This document shows, one piece after another, positions 1 through 8,229 of a stretch of DNA of 64,000 nucleotides (position 1 is the first letter of the stretch; each line of letters begins with the position of its first letter). The notes under the pieces are model-generated. The model ran no database searches. It saw nothing but the letters and a program-made list of their open reading frames with translations, and was not told where the DNA came from. The DNA is taken from assembly GCA_963750995.1 (NCBI GenBank), contig CAVVST010000005.1, positions 186,001 to 250,000 of the forward strand, read 5' to 3'. Source of the stretch: CAVVST01 sp963750995. GTDB lineage: Bacteria; Acidobacteriota; Vicinamibacteria; Vicinamibacterales; UBA2999. The position numbers were made by a program, and so were the translations under genes.

Positions 1-566
1 GTGTACACGCGGTTGCCGACGCAACCGGTGCTCGCCACCATGCCGTGGGCCAGCGCCGCAGGCAACGCCATGCAGGTCGGGCGCCCCAGGGTGTTGAGCG
101 TCGACGCGATGCCCGCGCGGATGGCCGCCTCCTGGAGCAGCATCACGCGCGCGGCCGGTCCCGAGAACAACACCACGTCAGGATCGACCGGCGTCTCGCC
201 GAGCGGCGCATAGACAACGGCGGCGGGCGACGTCGGCAGGACCGGAATCTCCGCCACCTCGTCCATCGACACGTAGCCGATGCCCGCCATCAGCCCGAGC
301 GTCTCCTTGAGTTCCATCGCGTGCACGGGGGGCAGCGGAATGTTGTGCGTGTACACGCCGATCGGACAGTTGTAGTGATCCGCCGGCACCGTGTAGAACG
401 TCGCGCCGTCGGCAGCCAGCCGCCAGAAACTGCACCCTGATGGGACCGACCCCTTGAACTGCGGCACGCCGGCGGGCGGCGCGTCCCGGAACGCAACCGC
501 GACCGGTCTTCGCGTCAGGCCGAGATCCGACGAGAGCTGCCGCTCGAGCCGCCCGTAGTCAGTCAC
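1..566 (-). CDS. DUF169 family protein, 3' part beyond window
   Basis: The minus strand translates without a stop from a GTG at 566 to the window edge, about 188 residues. The product begins VTDYGRLERQLSSDLGL and contains VPSGCSFWRLAADGATFYT, NCPIGVYTHNIPLP and VLFSGPAARVMLLQEAAIR, the layout I associate with DUF169, a family of unknown biochemical role with conserved cysteines. No signal peptide is visible, so it should be cytoplasmic. The GTG overlaps the stop of the upstream gene (563-970) in a GTGA arrangement, which suggests translational coupling and fixes the start. The C-terminus lies outside the window. The family call rests on recognising the sequence, not on a search. Confidence 0.7.
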   Translation of the reverse strand, partial: MTDYGRLERQLSSDLGLTRRPVAVAFRDAPPAGVPQFKGSVPSGCSFWRLAADGATFYTVPADHYNCPIGVYTHNIPLPPVHAMELKETLGLMAGIGYVSMDEVAEIPVLPTSPAAVVYAPLGETPVDPDVVLFSGPAARVMLLQEAAIRAGIASTLNTLGRPTCMALPAALAHGMVASTGCVGNRVY

Positions 567-970
567 TTCGCCCCCGCCGGCTTCGTCGCGAGCAGCAGCT
601 GGTTGATTTGCGGATTGATGCCGACGGCGAACCAGCTGCTCACCTCGGCGATTTGCGCCGGACTCAGCGTCGTCTTGGCCTGCGCCTGCAGCTTGATGAT
701 CGCGGCGTTGACCTCGCGGTTATAGACGCGCACGGCGGTCAGCCAGGCTTCGCGATTTTCCGGGGTCAGGCCGAGCAGCGTTGCTGTACCGAGCGAACAG
801 AGCTGTCCCGTCTTCATCGTGCCGCAGAAGACTTCGGGGCGATGCTCCACCGCGGCCGTGGGCTTGGCTGCCGGCTTCGCGGCGACGGGAGCCGAATGAT
901 CGTGCTCCTGTGCCATCGGTGTCGCGAGCACGAGAGAACCCAGCGCAAATGCAAGCAAGACGCTCTTCAT
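563..970 (-). CDS. small secreted protein with PEVFC/LC cysteine pair
   Basis: A 135-residue protein with a signal peptide (MKSVLLAFALGSLVLATPMA), a His/Pro/Ala-rich linker and a helical C-terminal domain. A conserved block reads PEVFCGTMKTGQLC, with two cysteines nine residues apart. Most of the rest resembles the product at 29853-30212, which has PEVFCNTMQAGALC and a similar ending (GINPQINQLL against GINPEVNKIL). The two are therefore paralogues of a family I cannot name. The start at 970 places the signal peptide at the N-terminus; an in-frame extension upstream has no membrane-targeting signal. It lies just upstream of the DUF169 gene with a 4-bp overlap. Function unknown; the cysteine pair could form a disulfide or bind a cofactor. 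Confidence 0.75.
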   Translation of the reverse strand: MKSVLLAFALGSLVLATPMAQEHDHSAPVAAKPAAKPTAAVEHRPEVFCGTMKTGQLCSLGTATLLGLTPENREAWLTAVRVYNREVNAAIIKLQAQAKTTLSPAQIAEVSSWFAVGINPQINQLLLATKPAGAK

Positions 971-1100
971 GGCGTACTCCTGTAGAAAAACTTGAAAAGG
1001 CCTCGCGGAACGCTCCGTGGGACGAGCCCTGTCAGGTGCGACGTGCGAACCGCTGGGTTCGCGCCACACGCGTACAATCCGCGCGACAGCGTGGAAACGC

Positions 1101-1520
1101 TTAGAGGACGCTCGGCTTCGGAGGCGGGGCGAGGAGCGCGAGCGAGGGTTCGGAATAGACCGACGAGGTGAATACAGGCGCGTCGGACTCGACGTCCGGC
1201 CTCGCCACCGGCTGCGCCGGGCGCAGCACGCCGATCGTCGCGAGCATCTGGAGTGCGGCGGCGTCGGACGAGAGCGCGCAATCGGACTCCTCGTCCGACG
1301 AAGACGCGCCGTCCCCGTGCGTCGCTTCAACCGACTCGGGCGGATGGAGCGGGCACAACCGCTCGCACTCCGTCAGCGGCCGCTCCGCCTCAGTGTGCGT
1401 CGCGGGTGCGGCCGAAGAGCCCTCCGGCACCGGCGATTCGATACAAATCACCCGGATACCGCTAAATGGCAGCACACACAGCAGTGCGCCGAACGCAAGG
1501 CTCCGCAGGCGAGGATGCAA
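1101..1520 (-). CDS. small exported hypothetical protein
   Basis: A 139-residue protein beginning MHPRLRSLAFGALLCVLPFS, a plausible signal peptide or membrane anchor. The middle is acidic and serine-rich (GASSSDEESDCALSSDAA) and preceded by a CERLCPLHPP segment with two cysteines. The C-terminus is proline-rich. I recognise no family. The gene lies 51 bp downstream of the lipoprotein gene at 1572-3098 on the same strand and 130 bp upstream of the next minus-strand gene, so it probably belongs to the same transcription unit. Export and the cysteines are what can be seen; a metal or redox role would be a guess. Confidence 0.5.
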   Translation of the reverse strand: MHPRLRSLAFGALLCVLPFSGIRVICIESPVPEGSSAAPATHTEAERPLTECERLCPLHPPESVEATHGDGASSSDEESDCALSSDAAALQMLATIGVLRPAQPVARPDVESDAPVFTSSVYSEPSLALLAPPPKPSVL

Positions 1521-1571
1521 GCTGCGTCACCTTACGTCCGGGCAGTGAGCCTGTCAAGCCGGCATGGAGTC

Positions 1572-3098
1572 TCAGGTCGGGGAATACCGATATGGCGGTG
1601 GCTCTTTCACCACGCGACGGTCGTAGCCATCCTTGACCACCTGGAGGAACTCACTGTGCGGGACGATCAGGCCGTGCAGCGGAACATGGCGGTCGATGTT
1701 CAGCTTCCGCATCTCGATGTTCTCGGCCAGGTTCCTGACCCACGGCGCGTGGCCCAGCGTCCGTGGATCGCGCGGCATGAAAATGTCCGCCTGGACGAGG
1801 ATCCGCTCCCGGGGGAAATAGATCATCAGGTTGTTGTCGGCATGCGTGTTGTTGACGATCCGGTACATGACCAGCGACATGGTGTCGTCCTGGAGCGTCA
1901 TCTCCTCGTCAACGGTCACCAGCTTCAGTGGCGGAGGGTTCGGGTTTTCCGCGAGCACGTCCGGCAGGATCGTGCGCGGCCGCTTGACGGCCTCCTCGTA
2001 GAACGCGCCATTGCTCTTGTGGGTGATGACGGTCAGGCCCTCCGACACGGCGGCGCGGACACCCGCGGAGTGGTCGAAGTGGTGATGCGTGTTGATCAGG
2101 GTCGTCAATGGCTTGTTCGGCCGCAGTTCCTTCGCCTTCGCGAAGATTCCGATGGCGCGGTCCTCGTTCGGCGCTTCGATCAGCGTCAGGTGATCGCGGA
2201 ACTCGACGAGCACGCTGTGGTGGGTCGTCCCGGTCAGGTGCCAGATACCTTTGGCCACCTCCTCGACGTTGACGATCGACCGCTGCGGCGCGGCTTCTGC
2301 CGCCGGAGCCGACGCGACGCTCGCGGGGGCCGCGAGATCGCCCGTCTCCGCGTCGACCGCGTTCGCCACGCGAACCTCGAAATCCGTGAATCTGTCGGTT
2401 TTCCTGACCAGGCGCGCGGGCAACTTCAGGCCACTCACGTCCTGGTAGTCGGCGAAGCTGGTCTCGATGTTCACGTCTCCGAGGATGTTCTCGCCCGCGG
2501 ACGTCGACACCACGCGCGTCGGCAGCTTCGTCGCCGTGTCGATGCCCAGCATCAGGTTGACGCCGCCGGCTGTCGTGACGTCGACCAGCGTTTCACTGCC
2601 CTGCGTCCGCACGTTCGCAACTCTGGCTGCCGGGTCCAGCGCCGCTCGCAGCATCGTCAGCGGATGGTGATAGATGTTTGCGCGGCGAGCACGCGTCGTG
2701 ACCTCATTCGCGATGCGGTTCCTGTTCCCGTTGGCGGCCACGTTGTAGGCCACCTCGCCGTCGATTCCCTGCACCTGCTTTGCCGGCGCCTGGCCGGCAA
2801 AGTTCGGCGTCGTCGGGGTTCGGGTCTGTTCGAGCAGTGCGCGTGCACCCGGTATATCGATGGCCTGCTTGTAGCCCGTCACTTCATAGACTCGGTAGGT
2901 GGTGTCGATCAACTTGTCCGATCCCACCGAGTAGCCGGTGCCTTCGCCGCTGACGACGAGCGTCTTGACGGCCGCGATTCGGTCGCGGCCACCAAGCGCC
3001 GCCGTGGCCTCGCCAATCACCTGCTGCTCCGCACTCGTCGCCGTGCAGCCCGACATCATGACGGCAGTGAGCAAGGTGAACCATGCGTGCCGATTCAT
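1572..3098 (-). CDS. MBL-fold hydrolase, lipoprotein, with N-terminal outer-membrane-lipoprotein-like domain
   Basis: A 508-residue protein. The N-terminus MNRHAWFTLLTAVMMSGC ends in a lipobox, so it should be a lipoprotein. Residues about 25-250 form a beta-rich domain beginning with the pattern IGEATAALGGRDRIAAVKTL, common before outer-membrane lipoprotein-like modules. From about 280 an MBL domain follows with the metal motif TLINTHHHFDHSAG and later VNNTHADNNLMIYFP and VPLHGL histidines. MBL enzymes of this type hydrolyse esters, lactones or thioesters with a dinuclear metal centre; the substrate here is unknown. A GGGAG ribosome-binding site lies upstream of the ATG at 3098. It follows the second MBL gene (3145-4125) by 46 bp, so two exported MBL enzymes are probably made together. 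Confidence 0.82.
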   Translation of the reverse strand: MNRHAWFTLLTAVMMSGCTATSAEQQVIGEATAALGGRDRIAAVKTLVVSGEGTGYSVGSDKLIDTTYRVYEVTGYKQAIDIPGARALLEQTRTPTTPNFAGQAPAKQVQGIDGEVAYNVAANGNRNRIANEVTTRARRANIYHHPLTMLRAALDPAARVANVRTQGSETLVDVTTAGGVNLMLGIDTATKLPTRVVSTSAGENILGDVNIETSFADYQDVSGLKLPARLVRKTDRFTDFEVRVANAVDAETGDLAAPASVASAPAAEAAPQRSIVNVEEVAKGIWHLTGTTHHSVLVEFRDHLTLIEAPNEDRAIGIFAKAKELRPNKPLTTLINTHHHFDHSAGVRAAVSEGLTVITHKSNGAFYEEAVKRPRTILPDVLAENPNPPPLKLVTVDEEMTLQDDTMSLVMYRIVNNTHADNNLMIYFPRERILVQADIFMPRDPRTLGHAPWVRNLAENIEMRKLNIDRHVPLHGLIVPHSEFLQVVKDGYDRRVVKEPPPYRYSPT

Positions 3099-3144
3099 AA
3101 TTCGCTCCCTTCTGAGCTAATCGAGAACCCGTGGCGACGGCGTG

Positions 3145-4125
3145 TCACTGCTTTCGCGCGAGCTGCACCTGTGTGCAGGCGGCCATCACGCTGAGGAACC
3201 GCTGGTAGGAATCCTCGCCGACGACCAGCGGGTGCGGCTCTCCCGGCTTCCGGACCTTCAGCTTCTCGAGCCGCTCGAACAGTCCATCCATGATCGGGTG
3301 ATTGAGCAGCTCGACGTCCACTCGCTGCCGCTTCGTCGCCTCGGCAAAGTGCTGGATCGACGCCAGATACTCCTCGAAGAGCGACGCGGGAAACCGGCGC
3401 TGCGGATTGAGGATGCTGCCGCCGAAGAGCGCCGCCATGTGCGTGCGGGTCCCGTCCTTGACCCGGAACATGAACCCCATCGATCCGGGCGTATGTCCTG
3501 GGATCGCCACCGGAATCAGAAAGGTATCGCCAAACATCACCGGCTGGCCATCGGTGATGACCATCCCGCGCGCCGGCGGCGCGTCGGGACCGGTGGCCGG
3601 CGGCGCGCCTGGTTTCGGCTCGAGGCCGTCCCATGCAGCGCGCGACATATAGATCACGGTCCCGAACCGCTGCTGCAGCTGCCGCGCACCGCCAAAATGG
3701 TCCGTGTGCTCGTGCGCAATGACTGCCGCCCTGATACGCCGCGGATCCAATCCAACCTTGGTGAGCCCCGCGACGAGCGTGTCGTCGAACCGTTCGCCAT
3801 AGCCCGCGTCGATGAGAACGATGCCGTCGGACGTGGTGAGCGCCCAGGTCGTCACCGCCTTCTGGCCGATGAAATACAGGTTGTCGAAAACTTTCATGGG
3901 CTCGGCCCGCTGGCCTTCGACATCGCCTTCCGTGGCCGAGGGCAATATCTTCATCGCCGCCACTTGTTCTTCAGTGCTGCAGAAAAAGTCGGCGGCCTTC
4001 GCCCACTCCGGTCCGGCAAGCGACTTAGCCGCGCTGACCTGCGCGGTCACGGCGGGCGAATCCTGCGCTGCCACGGTGACAGCCATCAACAACGCACTTG
4101 CACAGATCGACACGGCGATCCTCAT
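3145..4125 (-). CDS. secreted MBL-fold hydrolase, subclass-B3-like
   Basis: A 326-residue exported protein with signal peptide MRIAVSICASALLMAVTVAA. The MBL core shows the metal motif AHEHTDHFGGARQL, then IPGHTPGSMGF and LLNHPIMDG. This order (HxHxDH, GHTPGS, NHP) resembles subclass B3 metallo-beta-lactamases and their environmental relatives. That family includes beta-lactamases, but many members act on other substrates, so resistance cannot be claimed. The start overlaps the stop of the MetE-like gene in an ATGA, indicating coupled translation. A close relative with the same three motifs is at 15732-16651. Confidence 0.82.
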   Translation of the reverse strand: MRIAVSICASALLMAVTVAAQDSPAVTAQVSAAKSLAGPEWAKAADFFCSTEEQVAAMKILPSATEGDVEGQRAEPMKVFDNLYFIGQKAVTTWALTTSDGIVLIDAGYGERFDDTLVAGLTKVGLDPRRIRAAVIAHEHTDHFGGARQLQQRFGTVIYMSRAAWDGLEPKPGAPPATGPDAPPARGMVITDGQPVMFGDTFLIPVAIPGHTPGSMGFMFRVKDGTRTHMAALFGGSILNPQRRFPASLFEEYLASIQHFAEATKRQRVDVELLNHPIMDGLFERLEKLKVRKPGEPHPLVVGEDSYQRFLSVMAACTQVQLARKQ

Positions 4126-5148
4126 GATTCCAGCTCCTTGCGCATCAGGCGGGCTCCGGCCACCATCGCCCGCATCTTGCCGTCGGCCACGCCGCGCGGA
4201 AGATACTTCATTCCGCAGTCGGTCGCGACGATGATTCGCTCGGACGCGACGTACGGGAGCGCACGGCGAATCCGTGCGGCCACGGTCTCGCCGCTCTCGA
4301 CCGTCATGTCGGACAGGTCAACGACGCCGAGCAGGATCTGCTTATCCTTCAGCGGCGTGAGCGCCGAGCAATCCAGGTTCGACTGTGCCGTCTCAATCGA
4401 GACCTGTCCGCAGCTGCAGCCGGCCAGCTCGGGCAGGAACGAATACCCCGACGGCCGCTGGTGAATGATCGCCGCGTAGCCGAAGCAGATGTGCACGCAC
4501 GTCGTGCCGGTCACGCCCTCGAGCGCGCGGTTGAGGGCCTTCAATCCGTACTGACGCGCCTTCTCGGGTCGCGCCTGCATGTACGGTTCGTCCACCTGCA
4601 CGATGTCGGCGCCCGCGGCAAACAGATCCCTGATCTCTTCGTTCACCGCGGCAGCGTAATCGAGCGACGCCTCTTCGTCGCTCGAGTAGAACTCGTTCTG
4701 CGCCTGCTGCGACATCGTGAACGGGCCGGGCACGGTGATCTTGATCGGCTTCTTCGTATGCGCCCGGAGGAACCTGACGTCCTCGACCTCGACGGGATGC
4801 CGCCGCCGGATCCGGCCGACGATGCGCGGGACCGGATTCGGATGGCCCGACCGATCGAGCGCCGAGCCCGGATTGTCGATGTCTATTCCCTCGAGTGCCG
4901 TGGCAAAACGGTTGGAGTAGCTTTCACGACGGATCTCGCCGTCGGTGATGATGTCGAGCCCGGCCTCTTCCTGGGCCTTGATGGCGAGCACCGTGGCATC
5001 GTTCTGCGCTTCGTCGAGGAATTCGCGGCGGAATGCGCCAGAGTTCCCGGGCGCGCACTCTCGGCGGGAACCTTCCGGCCAGTTTCGCCCGATCGATCAG
5101 CCACTCCGGCTGCGGATAGCTCCCGACGAGCGTCGTAGGAAACAACAT
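4122..5148 (-). CDS. MetE C-terminal-domain-like methyltransferase (frameshifted)
   Basis: The product starts MLFPTTLVGSYPQPEWLIDR and continues in a second frame with DGEIRRESYSNRFATALEG, VPGPFTMS, VQVDEPYMQARPE, THVCIHICFG-like TTCVHICFGYAA, VSIETAQSNLDC and ATDCGMKYLPR. These match the catalytic half of cobalamin-independent methionine synthase. The zinc ligands are visible as His and Cys in HICFG, Glu in SIETA and Cys in TDCG. About 340 residues is the length of stand-alone MetE-core proteins, not full MetE, and such proteins may use other methyl donors. The reading frame changes near 5030 and one extra base explains it. No signal peptide, so cytoplasmic. It overlaps the next MBL gene by 4 bp. 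Confidence 0.8.
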
Positions 5149-5193
5149 AGCGGTGCGGCGGTGCGATGGTGCGAGTTTGGTGCGCGGTGCGGC

Positions 5194-5997
5194 CTAGGGA
5201 CGCACGGCGCCGCCCGCAGGCGCGCGCATCTTCTGCCGGAAGATCTCTTCGTCCGACGGTACGCAGAAATACTCGCCGATTTCCGACAACGGATTGAGCC
5301 GCAGCGTCGTCTTCGTCACCCACGGCTGCGTGTAGGTTTCGGGATCGGTCAGGGTGACGGTCACTTCCATGGTGTCCGCCGACGCGCGACGATAGCGCTC
5401 GACGAGGCGCATGGCGCCGCTGTGCGGATGGCCATCCTGGTCGAGCCAGCTGCGTTCGTCGTAGCCGGTCGATTCGACGATAAAAGTATCGCCCTCCCAC
5501 CGCCCGATGGCATAGCCGTACCACCTCGGCTCGTCCACTTCAGCCGGCAGCGCGCGGCCGTCGGTCCAGATCGTCCGCCACGTGTGGCCCCATTCGAAGA
5601 ACTGCAGGGTCCGGCCGGGCGTCTCGATGAATTCCATCCCGTAGTTGTAGGTGAACGATCGCGGATAGCCGACCGGGTCGCAGATCATCAACGGGTCGTT
5701 GCCGAGCGGCACGCCGCGCGGTCCGAGGCCCGGCTTCGCGGCGTCGTACTTGGCCTTCCCTTCCGGCGTCATCGGCGGCACGGCACGCTGGTCCAGATTG
5801 AATCCGTTGGTGCCCAACCCCCACACGCCCGACAGATCGCGCGGCTTGAACGGCAGGGCCTTGGCCTTCGCCGCCGCGTCGCGCTCCTCCGTCGAGGTCA
5901 TGGAACGATTGCCGGGGCGCCAGGCCGGTGTCTGCGCAGACGCGCCGGCCACGACAATGAACAGCATGATGCCGGCTGTGGTCACGAGAATCCGCAT
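5194..5997 (-). CDS. WEGDT-motif secreted protein
   Basis: A 267-residue exported protein (signal peptide MRILVTTAGIMLFIVVAGASA). The ATG at 5997 is preferred because a GGAG ribosome-binding site lies just upstream. Family hallmarks are DLSGVWG near the N-terminus, LMICDPVGYPR, TIWTDGRALP, IGRWEGDTFIVESTG, ERSWLD, a PHS, VERYRR and TLTDPETYTQPW. At least seven paralogues in this window share this order of motifs. The fold looks all-beta. I know the family as very common in soil Acidobacteriota but cannot attach a function. It follows the DUF6152 gene (6026-6451) by 28 bp, the same pairing as at 6731-8201, 17670-20182 and 39867-41115. Confidence 0.75.
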   Translation of the reverse strand: MRILVTTAGIMLFIVVAGASAQTPAWRPGNRSMTSTEERDAAAKAKALPFKPRDLSGVWGLGTNGFNLDQRAVPPMTPEGKAKYDAAKPGLGPRGVPLGNDPLMICDPVGYPRSFTYNYGMEFIETPGRTLQFFEWGHTWRTIWTDGRALPAEVDEPRWYGYAIGRWEGDTFIVESTGYDERSWLDQDGHPHSGAMRLVERYRRASADTMEVTVTLTDPETYTQPWVTKTTLRLNPLSEIGEYFCVPSDEEIFRQKMRAPAGGAVRP

Positions 5998-6025
5998 ACG
6001 GTGCTCCGTTGCCATTCGCTCGCGT

Positions 6026-6451
6026 CTACTGGTTCGGCCGCCGATTCGTCCTGGTCTCGCCGTCGTCGAGGACCACCTTTCCGTCGGCGTCCACCAGCTT
6101 CGCCAGCAGTCCGCGCGACGCGCCCACGCGCGACGGAAACAGCGTGACCGTCACGCGGTCGCCAGGCTTGATTGACGTCGCGCTCAGCGGCACCGGCACG
6201 CCTTTGACCTCATTGCGCACCAGAAACGTCGTCGGATGTGTTTCCGCACCCCAGCCGACGACCTTGCCCTGCTCGTCGGTCACGTCGAACAGGACGAAGC
6301 AGTGCGGGTTCTTCCAGACCCACTCGGTCACGACGCCCGTCAGCGTGACCTGTTTCGACAGGTCGTACGAAATCGCGGATCCATGGTGAGCCGACGCCAC
6401 CCCGGCAACGCCGGTAAGGGCGACAACAAGTAGGAGTCGTGCAGCAGACAT
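6026..6451 (-). CDS. DUF6152 family periplasmic protein
   Basis: A 141-residue protein with a signal peptide ending VASA, after which the mature chain would begin HHGSAISYDL. The domain contains VTLTGVVTEWVWKNPHCFVLF, a short beta-barrel-like (possibly OB-fold) pattern with the N-P-H motif shared by all six family members here, and ends IKPGDRVTVTLFPSRVGASR. Function is unknown. Predicted cleavage directly before His-His is the notable trait (see findings). The WEGDT gene follows 28 bp downstream. The start is chosen at the ATG that gives a complete signal peptide. Confidence 0.8.
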   Translation of the reverse strand: MSAARLLLVVALTGVAGVASAHHGSAISYDLSKQVTLTGVVTEWVWKNPHCFVLFDVTDEQGKVVGWGAETHPTTFLVRNEVKGVPVPLSATSIKPGDRVTVTLFPSRVGASRGLLAKLVDADGKVVLDDGETRTNRRPNQ

Positions 6452-6496
6452 GGCTACCTCCGCGGCGAAGATCATACAACCGGCGCCCAGGGAGGG

Positions 6497-6648
6497 CACG
6501 GATTCCACCAGGAGGCGCAGAGAAACGGAGGTGCCGTGCCGGTGACCGCGCTTCGCGCGGCATGCTGATTGTTTCTTCCCCCCAGCTTTTCCCCAGTCGA
6601 ATTCTTTCCGCACGTCTCCGTTTCTCTGCGCCTCCTGTGAAATCCGTG
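6497..6648. repeat. MITE-like inverted repeat between divergent DUF6152 genes
   Basis: A 34-base arm at 6497-6530 (containing AGGAGGCGCAGAGAAACGGAG) is repeated in reverse complement at 6616-6648 with three differences and one gap. The arms enclose about 85 bp without a gene. The rest of 6452-6730 shows nothing else I can name. The element lies between divergently transcribed DUF6152 genes, so it may carry or separate their promoters. Confidence 0.6.
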
Positions 6649-6730
6649 ACCTCCGTCCACCTCCCGGCAGCTCTAGTTGACAAAACCCCCGGGGTGAGCG
6701 ATAAGCGCGGCATCGCTGGAGGATCAACCG

Positions 6731-7102
6731 ATGCAGCACGTCACGCGGAACGCTCTCCTGGCAGCCGCGATCGCCCTCGGCCTCGGATCACCGGCATGGT
6801 CGCACCATTCCCACGCGATGTTCGACCATTCCACGCGCGTCACCGTCACGGGCACGGTGACCGAATTCGTCTACCGTAATCCGCACGGGTTCCTCTACAT
6901 CGACGTCAAACAGGACAACGGCGAGACGGTGAATTACTGGGTCGAGATGTCGAACCTCACCAATATGGTGGTGCGTGGCATCGGCCGGACGACCTTCAAA
7001 CCTGGCGACCGCGTCACCGTGAACCTCCATCCGCTCAAAGATGGACGCCCCGGCGGGAGCTACCTGACGATCACCGCCGCCGACGGGAAGCTCTATGAAT
7101 AG
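6731..7102 (+). CDS. DUF6152 family periplasmic protein
   Basis: A 123-residue protein. The signal peptide ends GSPAWS and the mature chain should begin HHSHAMFDHS. The body reads VTVTGTVTEFVYRNPHGFLY with the family N-P-H motif, then FKPGDRVTVNLHPLKDGRPG. It is the divergent counterpart of the copy at 6026-6451. Its stop lies 8 bp inside the following WEGDT gene, so the two are almost certainly translated in a coupled way. The ATG follows GGATCAACC without a strong ribosome-binding site. Confidence 0.8.
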   Translation: MQHVTRNALLAAAIALGLGSPAWSHHSHAMFDHSTRVTVTGTVTEFVYRNPHGFLYIDVKQDNGETVNYWVEMSNLTNMVVRGIGRTTFKPGDRVTVNLHPLKDGRPGGSYLTITAADGKLYE

Positions 7103-8201
7103 GACGGCATCGGGAACGGCGCTGATCGTTGGCGTGATGCTGTCGGTGCCCGCGGCCCAGCAGCTCACCATCTTCACGACCGCTGACTTCCACAAGGACC
7201 GGGCTCTCTGGACCGACCCCGCCTATTACCGGAACAACACGCCAGGGCAGCTCCGCGGGATGGCGTTGGACATTGTTCCCTACGAGAACAGCGGTCAGGT
7301 AGCCGACGCCCGGAAGTACGGCTCGGAGGGCACGGGCAAGGCCGGCGCCGTGAACCTGACAAGTCCGTATCCGTACAAGAGCGCCTGGGAGCACTACCAG
7401 GCTCGCTTGAAAGCAGCCGGAGGCGGCACGAAACAGACCAAGGACACGATTCCAGACTGGAGCGGCCGCTGGGAAGGCGGCGCCGGCTTCGGCGGGCAGG
7501 CGCCTGCGAGCGACGTCGTCAAGCTGCTCACGCCGGAGTACCAGGAACACTACGTCCAGGAATTGAAAGCCTACACCGAGGGACGCATCTGGAGCGCCGG
7601 CGCGTTCTGCCTCCCCGCCGGATTCTTCGCCGCGGTCGGCGCGGAGGAGTTCCTGCTGACGCCCGACCGCGTCGTCACGCTCGGCGCCGGCAACGGCAAC
7701 AACACCACTCGCTGGATTTACACCGACGGCAGCCCGCACTCCCCCGAGCAGTTCCAGTTCGCGAAGTGGCATGGGGAGTCGGTTGGTTTCTGGGACCGCG
7801 ACACCCTGATCGTTCACACCAACCAGATCCGCGGCTGGAGGGGCGGCGTCTCCGAATACAGCGACGATCTCGAAACCGTGGAACAGTACCGCCGCGCCGG
7901 CGACACCATCGAAGGGGAGATCACTCTGTACGACGCCAAGATTCTTGTCCGACCGGTGACCGCGCGCCTCCGCTTCACGCGCAGCAAGGAAACGCGGATC
8001 GAGCTTCGCCCGTTGTACAACACCTGCACCGATACAAACGGGCCCTCCACCAAGGTCTTCATGGATGAGAAAGGGTTGCTGAACGAACGCCTTCCCGGCG
8101 ACCCCTTGTACTGGGACTCGACCGATCCGCGCCCCTGGGGGACGTGGTTGACCGAAAGCGACAGGCGCTACGCGCAGTACCGTCGCGGCGCCGGCCGCTG
8201 A
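7095..8201 (+). CDS. WEGDT-type secreted protein, divergent
   Basis: A 368-residue exported protein with a short signal peptide (MNRTASGTALIVGVMLSVPA). It is a distant member of the WEGDT group: IPDWSGRWEGG, AFCLPAGFFAAVG, WIYTDGSPHS, FWDRDTLIVHTNQI, LETVEQYRR and a C-terminal PLYWDSTDPRPWGTWLTES. The usual W-E-G-D-T is WDRDT here. Start and coupling are set by the 8-bp overlap with the DUF6152 gene upstream. Role unknown; it probably works with the DUF6152 partner in the periplasm. Confidence 0.7.
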   Translation: MNRTASGTALIVGVMLSVPAAQQLTIFTTADFHKDRALWTDPAYYRNNTPGQLRGMALDIVPYENSGQVADARKYGSEGTGKAGAVNLTSPYPYKSAWEHYQARLKAAGGGTKQTKDTIPDWSGRWEGGAGFGGQAPASDVVKLLTPEYQEHYVQELKAYTEGRIWSAGAFCLPAGFFAAVGAEEFLLTPDRVVTLGAGNGNNTTRWIYTDGSPHSPEQFQFAKWHGESVGFWDRDTLIVHTNQIRGWRGGVSEYSDDLETVEQYRRAGDTIEGEITLYDAKILVRPVTARLRFTRSKETRIELRPLYNTCTDTNGPSTKVFMDEKGLLNERLPGDPLYWDSTDPRPWGTWLTESDRRYAQYRRGAGR

Positions 8202-8229
8202 ACTTTAGGGACCTTCGCGGCGCCGCATA

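Noticed and set aside
3145..4125. Beta-lactam resistance gene
   Set aside because: B3-like motifs are present, but similar MBL proteins act on many substrates and the neighbours (MetE-like, secreted proteins) do not point to resistance.
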